Assembly: GCF_005405305.1 (NCBI RefSeq)
Contig: NZ_BJDU01000006.1
Location: 124,001-188,000, forward strand
Length of the DNA: 64,000 nucleotides
Source of the DNA: Companilactobacillus formosensis
Lineage (GTDB): Bacteria; Bacillota; Bacilli; Lactobacillales; Lactobacillaceae
Direction of reading: 5' to 3'
The notes beneath the pieces were generated by a model, which was not told the origin of the DNA, searched no databases, and worked only from the letters and a program-made list of their open reading frames with translations. Made by a program: the position numbers and the translations under genes. This document shows positions 9,561 through 18,860 of this stretch, piece after piece. How positions within the stretch are numbered: position 1 is the stretch's first letter; each line of letters opens with the position of its first letter.

Positions 9561-9591
9561 AAAAGGCGATACTGGCAGGTATCGTCTTTTT
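9561..9591. terminator. Bidirectional terminator between the SLAP gene and trpZ
   Basis: AAAAGGCGATAC and GTATCGTCTTTT form a 12-base stem with a 6-base loop. A-rich and T-rich flanks on the two sides let it work for both convergent genes. Confidence 0.88.
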
Positions 9592-9598
9592 GCTGTGG

Positions 9599-10348
9599 CT
9601 AAAAGTATTGCAACAAGTCACTTTCAGTCAATTTGTCTTTTTCAGTTTTATCCAAATCGAGGATGATTTCACCCTTTTTTAAAACAATCAAGCGATTACC
9701 GTATTTCATGGCATCGGATAGGTCGTGGGTAATCATCATGCAAGTCAATTCTTTTTCCAAAATAATCTTGTTAGTTAATTCCATTAAATCCTTGCTAGTT
9801 TGAGGGTCGAGGGCGGCGGTATGTTCATCCAACAATAATAGTTCTGGGCGTTGAATGATTGCCATCAAGAAACTCAAGGTCTGTCTTTGACCACCAGATA
9901 ACTTCTCAGTGAAGGTATTCAAGCGATTGTCCAAAGTAGGCAAGTTAGAAATCAATTTTTGAAATTCAGGCATGTTTTCTTTTAATTTACGTAATCTTAA
10001 ACGTCTAGGTAAACCACGGCGCTTGGCAAGCAACAAGTTTTCGGCGACTGTCATTCGAGGGGCTGTTCCAGATTTGGGATCTTGATAAACACGACTGATG
10101 TGGCGACTTCTTTTGGCTAAATTTTCACCAGTGATATCGTCACCGTTGAGAAGAATTTGACCGGAAGTTAATTTGTTAGTTCCAGTAATGGCGTCTAGTA
10201 AGGTTGATTTACCGGCACCATTAGTTCCTAAAACAACTAAGAAATCTTTGGGATTGATAGTTAAGTTAATGTCGTTGAGAATATTGAGATTATCGTCGTC
10301 ATTATAAATGGTTTTGACGGCATGTTTAATTTCTAGTAATGGTTTCAT
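9599..10348 (-). CDS. trpZ: Tryptophan-type ABC transporter, ATP-binding protein
   Basis: This 249-residue cytoplasmic ATPase energises the permease encoded just upstream. Walker A is GTNGAGKST, the signature is LSGGQRQTLS, Walker B is LLLLDEHTAALD and the switch His is in THDLSDA. His in place of the usual Pro after LDE is a feature of this ATPase subgroup. It overlaps the permease gene by 4 bases and is the last gene of a three-gene operon. Assignment to tryptophan comes from the binding protein type and the leader RNA, not from this sequence. Confidence 0.82.
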   Translation of the reverse strand: MKPLLEIKHAVKTIYNDDDNLNILNDINLTINPKDFLVVLGTNGAGKSTLLDAITGTNKLTSGQILLNGDDITGENLAKRSRHISRVYQDPKSGTAPRMTVAENLLLAKRRGLPRRLRLRKLKENMPEFQKLISNLPTLDNRLNTFTEKLSGGQRQTLSFLMAIIQRPELLLLDEHTAALDPQTSKDLMELTNKIILEKELTCMMITHDLSDAMKYGNRLIVLKKGEIILDLDKTEKDKLTESDLLQYF

Positions 10349-11235
10349 TTAGTTTTAACCCCATTTCTCATAGTTTTTAAGAATTGTGCTCGAATCGTTG
10401 GTAGTGCTAGACATAATGCCAAGATGATAGCTGAGATCAACTTCAAATCGTTGGTATTGAAGCCTAGTTGTAGAACAATCATCAAGATTAGACGGTAAAC
10501 GATACTACCAATAACAATAGTAATCAGACGAATGCTTAGTGGGACGTCAGGATAAATTACTTCACCGATAATGATGGCAGATAGACCGATAACGATGACA
10601 CCGATACCCATGTTGACGTCCGCAAAACCATTTTGTTGAGCAATCAGACCACCCGTAATGGCAACGATTCCGTTAGAAACCATCAAACCAATGAACTTCA
10701 TAACAGTTGTGTTGATACCAAGGGATGCGGCCATTGTTTCGTTGTCACCAGTTGCGATGACGGCTTGACCTTTTTCAGTGTTCAAGAAAATGATCAACAA
10801 GAAGATGATAATAGCAATGATGATGATACCTAGGATAATACCGTTGAAATTAGTAGGTAATTTATCTAAACCAAATTGATTAAAGATATTAGTAGATTTA
10901 GTTAATGACATGTTGGCTTTGCCCAAGATTCTCAAATTAATGGAATAAAGTGCTGTCATTGTTAAGATACCAGCTAATAAGATAGGGACGTTTAATTTAG
11001 CATATAGAAAAGCCGTCGCAAAACCGGCTAAACATCCGAAGATAAAGGCAATTAAGAGTGAGTACAAAGTTGAGTGACCACTTTGAATCAAGCTAACGGC
11101 TGTTACAGCACCTAATGGGAAACTTCCTTCAACGGTCATATCGGGAAAGTCGAGAATTCTAAAGGTGATGAATAATCCGATAGCCATGATGGACCAGATG
11201 AAACCTTGACTGATAGTAGAGACGATTAGATTCAT
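10345..11235 (-). CDS. trpY: Tryptophan-type ABC transporter, permease
   Basis: The 296-residue protein is highly hydrophobic, with about eight or nine membrane segments, and belongs to the branched-chain-like permease group that accompanies TrpX-type binding proteins. The start SLFGLQ-type region is replaced here by FRILDFPDMTVEGSFPLG near residue 26, a stretch typical of this permease family, with DMTVEGSF conserved. It overlaps trpX by 4 bases and trpZ by 4 bases, so the three subunits are translationally coupled. Confidence 0.82.
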   Translation of the reverse strand: MNLIVSTISQGFIWSIMAIGLFITFRILDFPDMTVEGSFPLGAVTAVSLIQSGHSTLYSLLIAFIFGCLAGFATAFLYAKLNVPILLAGILTMTALYSINLRILGKANMSLTKSTNIFNQFGLDKLPTNFNGIILGIIIIAIIIFLLIIFLNTEKGQAVIATGDNETMAASLGINTTVMKFIGLMVSNGIVAITGGLIAQQNGFADVNMGIGVIVIGLSAIIIGEVIYPDVPLSIRLITIVIGSIVYRLILMIVLQLGFNTNDLKLISAIILALCLALPTIRAQFLKTMRNGVKTK

Positions 11236-12239
11236 TTGATTATTTGTCCTTTCTTTTGAGCTTGTTTGATGAGTGAATCAGAGAATTGAATGTTGAGTTT
11301 CTTGGCCATTTTTTCGTTGAGCATCAAGTGACCTTTTTTCATGAAAGTAACAGGAGTTGTAGCGGGATCTTCTTTGTGTTCGAGAATTCTAACAACGTGT
11401 TTACCAGTTTCTTCACCGAGTTCGTATTGACTCAAACCGACTGTTGCTAGTCCACCATCTTTGACCATGGTTGTAGCGGCTGGGAAAACAGCGATGTTTT
11501 GTTTAGTAGCGATAGAAGATAGAAGTTTCATACCAGAAGCGACGGTATTGTCAGTTGGAACGTAGATTGTTTGAACACTTTCAGCTAAAGCAGTTCCGAC
11601 TTGTTGGATATCGTTGACGGAATTGATACTGGAAACCTTGACATTAAAGCCTTTTTTCTTAGCGAGCTTTTGCATCTTCTTCATCTGGCTAGTTGCGGAT
11701 GCGTCGCTTGATGTATAAATAATACCGATAGTTTTGAGATTAGGAATAACTTGTTTCATTAAGTTCAGTTGAGCTTCAAGTGGTGCTTGATCGGAAACAC
11801 CCGTGATATTTTTACCTGGTTTATTGTTGTTACTAATGATACCGGCACCTTCCGGATCAGTGACAGCTCCCATAACGATAGGAATTTTTGAAGTAGCGTT
11901 CTTGAGTGATTGAACCGATGGAGTGGCGATACCAACGGCTACATCGACGTTATCTTGAACAAATTGTTTACTGATAGTCCGTAGATTACTTTGATCGTTT
12001 TGGGCGTTTTGAAATTCAATTTTGATATTTTTGCCATCAACGTAACCATTTTTCTTCAAAGTATCGTTGATTCCTTTGTTGATTTGGTCCAAAGCTGGAT
12101 GCGACATCAATTGCAGGATACCAACTTTAGGGATGGCATTTTGTTTCTGTGTATCAGCTCTTCCCGTGTAAAAATATGCAAAAACCAAGAACATTGCTAA
12201 TGCTATAAGTGTTACGTAAAGTCTTCTCGTATGTTTCAT
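11232..12239 (-). CDS. trpX: Tryptophan-type ABC transporter, substrate-binding protein
   Basis: The 335-residue product begins with a basic stretch and a hydrophobic segment (LYVTLIALAMFLVFAYFYTG). It has no lipobox Cys, so it is probably tethered by an uncleaved anchor or released by signal peptidase I. The body is a type I periplasmic-binding fold beginning PKVGILQLMSHPALDQI, a start shared by TrpX proteins of streptococci and lactobacilli. The ATG follows GGGGG and sits directly after a terminator hairpin. Upstream is a leader RNA with a Trp-containing peptide, which independently supports tryptophan as the substrate. Confidence 0.85.
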   Translation of the reverse strand: MKHTRRLYVTLIALAMFLVFAYFYTGRADTQKQNAIPKVGILQLMSHPALDQINKGINDTLKKNGYVDGKNIKIEFQNAQNDQSNLRTISKQFVQDNVDVAVGIATPSVQSLKNATSKIPIVMGAVTDPEGAGIISNNNKPGKNITGVSDQAPLEAQLNLMKQVIPNLKTIGIIYTSSDASATSQMKKMQKLAKKKGFNVKVSSINSVNDIQQVGTALAESVQTIYVPTDNTVASGMKLLSSIATKQNIAVFPAATTMVKDGGLATVGLSQYELGEETGKHVVRILEHKEDPATTPVTFMKKGHLMLNEKMAKKLNIQFSDSLIKQAQKKGQIIK

Positions 12240-12256
12240 CGTAAATTCCCCCGAAT

Positions 12257-12293
12257 AAAAAAGACAACCCCAGAGTTTTGTGGGATTGTCTTT
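12257..12293 (-). terminator. Attenuator terminator in the trpXYZ leader
   Basis: On the minus strand AAAGACAATCCCA pairs with TGGGGTTGTCTTT around an 8-base loop and is followed by six T. It lies between the promoter and trpX, so it must be bypassed for the operon to be transcribed. Confidence 0.85.
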
Positions 12294-12418
12294 AAAAATA
12301 AAATACCCACATGGCTAAATTGTTAAAACTTATCCATGCAGGCTTAAAATTTCATAGTTTAATAGGCCGACACGGATTCAATCCACTTCAGACTGAATCC
12401 ATCTCGGACCAATCTGAA

Positions 12419-12472
12419 TTATCGGCTTTGCCAACGAACGTTTACGATGTTTAGAGAGTTAAATGATTTCAT
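12419..12472 (-). CDS. trpXYZ leader peptide with one Trp codon
   Basis: The 17-residue peptide MKSFNSLNIVNVRWQSR starts at an ATG eight bases after AGGAG, so it should be well translated. The single Trp codon is at position 14, three codons before the end. A ribosome waiting for Trp-tRNA there would cover the GCCGA segment that competes in the downstream fold. The operon carries a TrpX-type binding protein, so a tryptophan-sensing leader fits. The peptide itself matches nothing I recognise. Confidence 0.7.
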   Translation of the reverse strand: MKSFNSLNIVNVRWQSR

Positions 12473-12503
12473 AATATATTCTCCTAACAAATTTGATGTC
12501 TCA

Positions 12504-12532
12504 AATATATTTCAATAATCACGGATTGTCAA
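12504..12532 (-). promoter_or_regulatory. trpXYZ promoter
   Basis: A consensus TTGACA is followed after 17 bases by TATATT. Transcription would start near 12497, shortly before the leader peptide. Confidence 0.8.
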
Positions 12533-12557
12533 CCACAAATTATTAATGCAAAAAATA

Positions 12558-12585
12558 TTAACTTTTTTCTGAAAAAACATATAAT
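12558..12585 (+). promoter_or_regulatory. Promoter of the yibE/yibF-like pair
   Basis: A consensus TATAAT lies 16 bases after TTAACT, 33 bases before the first ATG and divergent from the trpXYZ promoter. Confidence 0.6.
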
Positions 12586-12618
12586 GTAGACATCAGCAGA
12601 AATGCGAGGAATTTTTTT

Positions 12619-13689
12619 ATGAAAAAAAATATACGGATTCTCTTGTCAGTAGGACTATTAGTCATTTTGGCAACAGTCTTTACTCATTTCGACAGTTTTT
12701 TGTACAAAAATCCAGTTATGAAAGTACAAGAAGTCCAGGTTTTACACAAGAGTACGTCAACTGATCAATATAAAAATACTGATACACAAATTACTCAACG
12801 TGTCAGTGGAACTTTATTGAATCGTAAACATGAAAAAGTAACTTTTAGGAATACGTATTACAAATCACAGTTGATCGATACGAAATATACGAAAGGTCAA
12901 CAAGTGATATTAACTAAATCGGGAAAAAATTATACTCCGCAAAATATTAAACGTGACACTAGCATTGTCTTTACCGTCGGACTAGTAGTTTTCTTGTTGT
13001 TCTGTATGAAGTTCGACCGTAAACGGCTATTCATTAGTGTTTTGATCAATGCAGTAATTTACTATGGTTTTATTCAAATTATCATTAAAACTCACGATAG
13101 TATCTTGTTGCCATTGACCGTTATAACGGCTTTGTTAATATCTGCAACGGCGTTATTAGTAATTCTAGGGCCGAGTTATCAAGCTTTAATGGCTTATGCA
13201 AGTACTGTTTTATCAACGACAGCGGCAATTTTGTTAAGTGTGTTTGTCTTAGGATTATCCAATTACAGTGGAATACATCTGGAATTGACTGATTTTGAAT
13301 TGCAGCCATATTTAGGTGTCTTTTTATCACAAGTTATCTTCAGTGTCTTGGGAGTTATTTTGGACGAGACGATGGATATTTCTTCTTCGTTGATTGAAAT
13401 GAAAAAAGAAGTTGCGGATATTGCTGAAAATAAATTGTTTAAATCCGGTATCAATATCGGTAAAGAATTAATCGGACCATTAATCAATATTTTGTTGTTT
13501 ATTGTTATTGCTGAAGACTTGAATGTGGTCTTGTTGTATTTGAGTAATGGTAACTCAGTAGGCTATACGCTGAATATGACCTTGAGTTTAGGAATTACTC
13601 AATTGTTGATCAGTGCAATCGGAATTGTTTTGACTGTACCAGTGACGAGTTTTATTGCTAGTCGAATAATTACAAGGAAGGTGAAATAA
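12619..13689 (+). CDS. YibE/F-family membrane protein, longer subunit
   Basis: The 356-residue protein has an N-terminal membrane anchor, an extracytoplasmic segment of about 90 residues with a small beta-barrel look (VSGTLLNRKHEKVTFRN, KGQQVILTK), and then seven or eight membrane segments. That order is the YibE/F family layout. The extracytoplasmic part is present in only the first of the two subunits. Function is unknown; lactobacilli usually encode it as a pair. It ends one base before the ATG of its partner. Confidence 0.8.
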   Translation: MKKNIRILLSVGLLVILATVFTHFDSFLYKNPVMKVQEVQVLHKSTSTDQYKNTDTQITQRVSGTLLNRKHEKVTFRNTYYKSQLIDTKYTKGQQVILTKSGKNYTPQNIKRDTSIVFTVGLVVFLLFCMKFDRKRLFISVLINAVIYYGFIQIIIKTHDSILLPLTVITALLISATALLVILGPSYQALMAYASTVLSTTAAILLSVFVLGLSNYSGIHLELTDFELQPYLGVFLSQVIFSVLGVILDETMDISSSLIEMKKEVADIAENKLFKSGINIGKELIGPLINILLFIVIAEDLNVVLLYLSNGNSVGYTLNMTLSLGITQLLISAIGIVLTVPVTSFIASRIITRKVK

Positions 13690-14433
13690 ATGTTATATCT
13701 ATTTTTGACCTTTGTTGTTTTGTTATTGATCGTCATGGGAACACGAGGTTTGACATTGTTATTTGGATTGGGAATCAACGTCGTGTCAGTCTTAGCTTTG
13801 TTGATATTGATTGCTGATGGGTTCAATATTTTAATTACTACCGGCATTATCGCCATGGTTATTTTAGTCGTAGCGATTTATATGAATGTTGATAATGGAA
13901 AAACTGCCAGCACAGCTTTTAAAACATCGTTATTGATAATGATAGTAATCTTATTAATTACAGTACCCTTGGAATTTTGGGCCAATGCGCAAGGCTTAGC
14001 GGCGGAAAATCAAGATGAATTGGAATCCTTCTCGTTAGCAGCCGGAATATCATATCCACAGTTGGCTATTTCTATTATTGTGATCAATAGTTTGGGAGTT
14101 ATCTCAGAAACTAGTGTTGCCATTACGAGTGGATTGAACGAAATCGTTGAAAGCAAACCTACTTTGACACCAACGGAAATTTTTAATGATGGTTTTTCTG
14201 TAGGGAACAAAATTTTGAATACGCAGACTAATACCTTGTTGTTCAACTTCTTCTCATCAACGTTCCCCTTGTTCTTTGTAATTCACTCATTAGGATATGG
14301 TGTTGGTGAAATCGTTAATGATAAATTGGTAGTGGCCGAGGTGTTGACTACTTTAATTTGTACGATTGGCGTTATCTTGACTGTGCCAATTACTTCTTAT
14401 TTAGTTTATCGGGGATCGAAAAAAGTCATATAA
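13690..14433 (+). CDS. YibE/F-family membrane protein, shorter subunit
   Basis: This 247-residue, almost wholly hydrophobic protein matches the membrane half of its neighbour: both contain a motif of the kind ISETSVAITSGLNEI / ILDETMDISSSLIEM and end in a similar LTVPITSYLVYR / LTVPVTSFIASR. That internal similarity shows the two arose by duplication and probably form a heteromeric membrane complex. The ATG abuts the previous stop codon, with AAGGAAGGTG as ribosome binding site. Substrate and role are unknown. Confidence 0.8.
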   Translation: MLYLFLTFVVLLLIVMGTRGLTLLFGLGINVVSVLALLILIADGFNILITTGIIAMVILVVAIYMNVDNGKTASTAFKTSLLIMIVILLITVPLEFWANAQGLAAENQDELESFSLAAGISYPQLAISIIVINSLGVISETSVAITSGLNEIVESKPTLTPTEIFNDGFSVGNKILNTQTNTLLFNFFSSTFPLFFVIHSLGYGVGEIVNDKLVVAEVLTTLICTIGVILTVPITSYLVYRGSKKVI

Positions 14434-14454
14434 TTAAATCCATAACTCATGAAT

Positions 14455-14508
14455 AATAAACCAATTTTAGATACTACGAGGGTATTTTGAAATTGGTTTA
14501 TTTATTGT
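14455..14508 (+). terminator. Hairpin terminator after the YibE/F pair
   Basis: AATAAACCAATTT pairs with AAATTGGTTTATT over 13 bases, followed by TTTATTG. The T-run is short, so it may be only moderately efficient. Confidence 0.6.
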
Positions 14509-14511
14509 CTA

Positions 14512-14543
14512 TGAAATAAATTTCAAAAAATGAAAAAAATTCA
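14512..14543 (+). promoter_or_regulatory. Candidate RpiR operators ahead of the first alpha-glucoside operon
   Basis: TGAAATAAATTTCA is a perfect 14-base palindrome, followed by a second, looser inverted repeat TGAAAAAAATTCA. Both lie just upstream of the promoter of the first GH4 gene. RpiR-family proteins commonly bind such TGAAA-TTTCA repeats, and an RpiR gene is in this cluster. The link is inference. Confidence 0.45.
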
Positions 14544-14579
14544 AAATAATGAAATGCTTCCCTGAATATCCAAATTGTA

Positions 14580-14608
14580 TTGCACCGATTCGAAAACGAT
14601 GCCATAAT
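14580..14608 (+). promoter_or_regulatory. Promoter of the first GH4/PTS operon
   Basis: TTGCAC and CATAAT are spaced by exactly 17 bases. A cre-like box fills most of the spacer, so CcpA would compete directly with RNA polymerase. Confidence 0.65.
14590..14604 (+). promoter_or_regulatory. cre-like site in the promoter spacer
   Basis: TCGAAAACGATGCCA fits WTGNAANCGNWNNCW with one mismatch and lies between the -35 and -10 elements. Confidence 0.5.
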
Positions 14609-14622
14609 GCAGTTGTCAATTG

Positions 14623-14637
14623 ATGAAAGCGCTTTTA
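14623..14637 (+). promoter_or_regulatory. Second cre site ahead of the GH4 gene
   Basis: ATGAAAGCGCTTTTA is close to the canonical CcpA operator TGAAAGCGCTTTCA, with one mismatch to the pattern, and lies just downstream of the -10. Confidence 0.7.
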
Positions 14638-14658
14638 ATTGGTTTGTCATTTATATAA

Positions 14659-16020
<1,362 letters not shown>

Positions 16021-16046
16021 TACATTTGAGCATGGTTAACTATTTG

Positions 16047-16090
16047 AAAGGCTATTCAATATCAAAAAAGAATATGCCTTTCTTTTTTTA
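16047..16090 (+). terminator. Intra-operon terminator between GH4 and EIICB
   Basis: AAAGGC-TATTC pairs with GAATATGCCTTT with a one-base bulge and leads into a run of T. It would lower permease expression relative to GH4, or the EIICB may have its own start signal. Confidence 0.65.
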
Positions 16091-16118
16091 AACAAATAAA
16101 GAAATGAGATGAATTATT

Positions 16119-17984
16119 ATGATGCAGAAATTGCAAAAATTCGGTGCTGCAATGTTTGTCCCTGTTTTGCTCTTCTCATTTGCAGGTTTGGTTGTAGCCT
16201 TTGGTTCTTTATTCACAAATGCGGAAATTTTTCATAATTTAGCTCAACCCAATACCACTTGGTACGGTATTTGGTACACGATTCAAGAAGGTGGTTGGAC
16301 AATCTTTAGACAAGTTCCACTACTATTCGTTGTAGGTTTGCCTATTGGATTGGCAAAGAAATCTCAAGGACGTGCTGCCCTTGAATCGTTAGTTACATAC
16401 TTAACATATAATTATTTTATTGGTGGAATGCTAAGCCAATGGGGTCCATTCTTTGGTGTTAAGAATTATGCTAAGCCTATTCTTGCTAATTCCACAAATG
16501 GTGGTTTGACAGAAATTGCTGGTATCAAAACATTGGATACTAGTATTGTCGGTGCTTTAGTTGTTGCTGGTATTGTTGTTTGGCTACACAATAGATACTT
16601 CGATAAAAAGTTACCTGATTGGTTAGGTACTTTCCAAGGATCCGCATATGTTGTTATTCTAGGATTTGCTAGTATGTTTGTTTTGGCCTTTGTTACATGT
16701 TTAGTATGGCCAAAGATTCAAATGGGTATTTCTGGATTACAAGGATTCATGAAGAATTCCGGTGTCATAGGTGTTTGGATATATTGTTTCTTACAACGTG
16801 TTCTTATTCCTACCGGTTTGCATCACTTTATTTACATTCCGTTCCAATATGGTCCAGCCGCTGTTGCCGGTGGTTTGCAACCATACTGGTTGAAACATCT
16901 AGCAGATTTTGCTGGAAGCACACAAGCTTTGAAGACTTTAGCTCCATCAATGGGATTTGAATTGTTTGGTAATGAAAAAGTCTTTGGTATTCCTGCTATT
17001 TGTTATGCTTTCTACGTTACTGCTAAGAAGAGTCGTAAGAAACAAACAGCTGCTCTATTGATTCCAGCCGGATTAACATCTATCGCAGCTGGTATTACAG
17101 AGCCAGTTGAATTTACATTCTTATTTGCTGCTCCAGTATTATGGTTTGTACACTCATTCCTAGCAGCTACAATGGATGCTACAATGTACGCCTTTGGTAT
17201 TGTTGGTCAATTTGATGGTGGATTAATTCAATTCGCAAGTATGAACTGGATTCCGCTATGGGCAAATCATTGGCACACATGGATTACTCAAATTGTAATC
17301 GGTCTTATTTTTGCACTAATTTACTTCGTAGTATTTAAGGTTCTTATCGAAAAATTTGATTTTGCTACACCTGGACGTGAAGCTGAAGGTGAAGATACAA
17401 AATTAATTAATAAGAAAGAATACAAATCTAAGAAGGCAAATGGATCAAAATCATCTAATCCTTATATTGAACGTGCTCAAGCATATCTAGAAGGTTTGGG
17501 CGGCTCAGAAAATGTTGATGAGATGACAAGTTGTGCCACTAGATTACGTGTCACAGTTAAAGATCCCGAAAAAGTTGAAACAGATGGTTTCTTTAAGGCC
17601 AATAAAGCTGTTGGTGTCGTAAGACATGGTAAAGCCATTCAAGTTATTGTAGGTTTGGACGTTGCTCAAGTACTTGAAAATATGCAAGATTTATCATCAG
17701 GTCCTGTTAATGATCGTGCAACAAAAGCGGTTGAACTAACACCAATCCAACAAAATGCTTTATTGCTTTTAGATTCATTGGGAACAGTTGAAAATGTTGA
17801 AAACATCGAAACTAATGATGGAAAGATTGTTGTTACTGTTGTCGATCCAACAGAGGTTGATTCTAAAGATGTATTTAGTGATTTAGGACTAGATGTTAAT
17901 GATGTAAGTGTAGAAAATAAAAAAGCTACTATCGATATGAAGAATCATGAACTTTATGCTCATACGATGTCATCAATGCTTTAA
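16119..17984 (+). CDS. Alpha-glucoside PTS permease EIICB with an extra C-terminal EIIB-like domain
   Basis: Residues 1-420 are a Glc-family EIIC with about ten membrane segments, including the GLHHFIYIPF loop and the substrate motif AGITEPVEF. An EIIB domain follows with its phospho-cysteine in TSCATRLRV (Cys472). After that, residues about 545-621 form a second EIIB-like segment (NALLLLDSLGTVENVENI, IVVTVVDPTEV) that aligns with the first but lacks the cysteine. The protein therefore exceeds the usual length of about 530 residues. No strong ribosome binding site is visible; GAGATGA is weak. It is paired with the GH4 enzyme upstream and the EIIA downstream. Confidence 0.9.
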   Translation: MMQKLQKFGAAMFVPVLLFSFAGLVVAFGSLFTNAEIFHNLAQPNTTWYGIWYTIQEGGWTIFRQVPLLFVVGLPIGLAKKSQGRAALESLVTYLTYNYFIGGMLSQWGPFFGVKNYAKPILANSTNGGLTEIAGIKTLDTSIVGALVVAGIVVWLHNRYFDKKLPDWLGTFQGSAYVVILGFASMFVLAFVTCLVWPKIQMGISGLQGFMKNSGVIGVWIYCFLQRVLIPTGLHHFIYIPFQYGPAAVAGGLQPYWLKHLADFAGSTQALKTLAPSMGFELFGNEKVFGIPAICYAFYVTAKKSRKKQTAALLIPAGLTSIAAGITEPVEFTFLFAAPVLWFVHSFLAATMDATMYAFGIVGQFDGGLIQFASMNWIPLWANHWHTWITQIVIGLIFALIYFVVFKVLIEKFDFATPGREAEGEDTKLINKKEYKSKKANGSKSSNPYIERAQAYLEGLGGSENVDEMTSCATRLRVTVKDPEKVETDGFFKANKAVGVVRHGKAIQVIVGLDVAQVLENMQDLSSGPVNDRATKAVELTPIQQNALLLLDSLGTVENVENIETNDGKIVVTVVDPTEVDSKDVFSDLGLDVNDVSVENKKATIDMKNHELYAHTMSSML

Positions 17985-18024
17985 TACTTAAAAAAACTTA
18001 AAAACACTTATAAATTTTGAATGT

Positions 18025-18067
18025 TATGAAAAAAGCCTTCATAATTGAGTATGTAACAAAATTACAT
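18025..18067 (+). promoter_or_regulatory. Two inverted repeats upstream of the RpiR gene
   Basis: TATGAA-N7-TTCATA is followed at 18051 by ATGTAA-N5-TTACAT. Both are dyads of the size RpiR-family proteins bind, and the second resembles the HexR-type TGTAA-TTACA pattern. They lie 21-63 bases before the regulator's start, so autoregulation is plausible. Confidence 0.4.
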
Positions 18068-18087
18068 AATTAAAGGAGAGGGATACT

Positions 18088-18849
18088 TTGAAACTAGATT
18101 CATATATTTATAAGCACTTTGATGATTTAAATCAAAATGACAAGCTAGTTATTAGCTTCATATTAAATAATAGCAAAGACGTTATTAATATGAACATAAA
18201 CGAAGTTGCTCAGAAATGCTTGGTTTCTCCATCTGCAGTTTTTAGATTGACTAGAAAAATAGGCCTCTCAGGGTTTAATCAGCTAAAATTTATTTTGGCT
18301 GAAGATCAGGATTTTGTTCAGACTAAAGCAATAACAGATTTTGTTGGAGATACAAAAAATGCGATGGAATATACGATTCATCAATTTGAAACAACCCAAA
18401 TGAGTGGATTGTATGAAAAAATTGATAGAGCACCTAATATTTATGTTTATTCAACAGGCTGGGTTCAAGAAATAATTGCTAATCAACTTCAAAGAAATTT
18501 CTTTTTAGTAGGTAAAAATATTTATGCGTTACCTTCAGCAGGCAGTGAATTAGATAAAGTTTCTCATCGTGTTAAAAATGGAGACCTTTTGATAATTGTT
18601 TCATATAGCGGTGAAGATAAAGAGCTCATAAAAACGGTAAAAGGAATATCTTTAAGAGGTATATCCACAATTGCTTTTACACCCTTCAATCAAAATAAGT
18701 TAGCTGCCGCGTGTGAATATAGCTTGAATTACAATACAATTAGTTTTCCAATGCCTGATAGAGAAGGCGATGAAGTTTTCTTCACAGGTGTCTATGTTTT
18801 AAATGATTTACTAGTGATGGGATACTCAAATTACGTTATAAATAAATAG
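18088..18849 (+). CDS. MurR/RpiR-family transcriptional regulator
   Basis: The 253-residue protein has an N-terminal RpiR helix-turn-helix (residues 1-75, with CLVSPSAVFRLTRKIGLSGF) and a C-terminal SIS domain that would sense a sugar phosphate (YSTGWVQEIIANQLQRNF, LLIIVSYSGEDKELI). The start is TTG, after AAAGGAGAGGG. It sits inside the alpha-glucoside cluster, so it probably controls the GH4/EIICB promoter in response to a phosphorylated glucoside. Whether it activates or represses cannot be told. Confidence 0.88.
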   Translation: MKLDSYIYKHFDDLNQNDKLVISFILNNSKDVINMNINEVAQKCLVSPSAVFRLTRKIGLSGFNQLKFILAEDQDFVQTKAITDFVGDTKNAMEYTIHQFETTQMSGLYEKIDRAPNIYVYSTGWVQEIIANQLQRNFFLVGKNIYALPSAGSELDKVSHRVKNGDLLIIVSYSGEDKELIKTVKGISLRGISTIAFTPFNQNKLAAACEYSLNYNTISFPMPDREGDEVFFTGVYVLNDLLVMGYSNYVINK

Positions 18850-18860
18850 GAGGAAGAACA

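Larger units (their letters stand above)
12257..12497 (-). promoter_or_regulatory. trpXYZ leader RNA, probable ribosome-mediated attenuator
   Basis: The leader encodes a short peptide with a Trp codon, followed by competing structures. GGTCCGA/TCGGCC with an inner GGATTCA/TGAATCC makes a long imperfect hairpin. The peptide's own 3' end (GCCGA, then TTCAGA) can instead pair with the same TCGGC and with TCTGAA. Further on, CCTGCATGG pairs with CCATGTGGG over nine bases, and the TGTGGG within that arm can alternatively pair with CCCACA in the terminator arm. This is the layout of transcription attenuation. No T-box sequence is present. Confidence 0.65.

Noticed and set aside
12240-12500. T-box riboswitch before trpX
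   Set aside because: The position suits a T-box, but no AGGGTGG-type T-box sequence or matching antiterminator is present. The leader peptide explains the region better.
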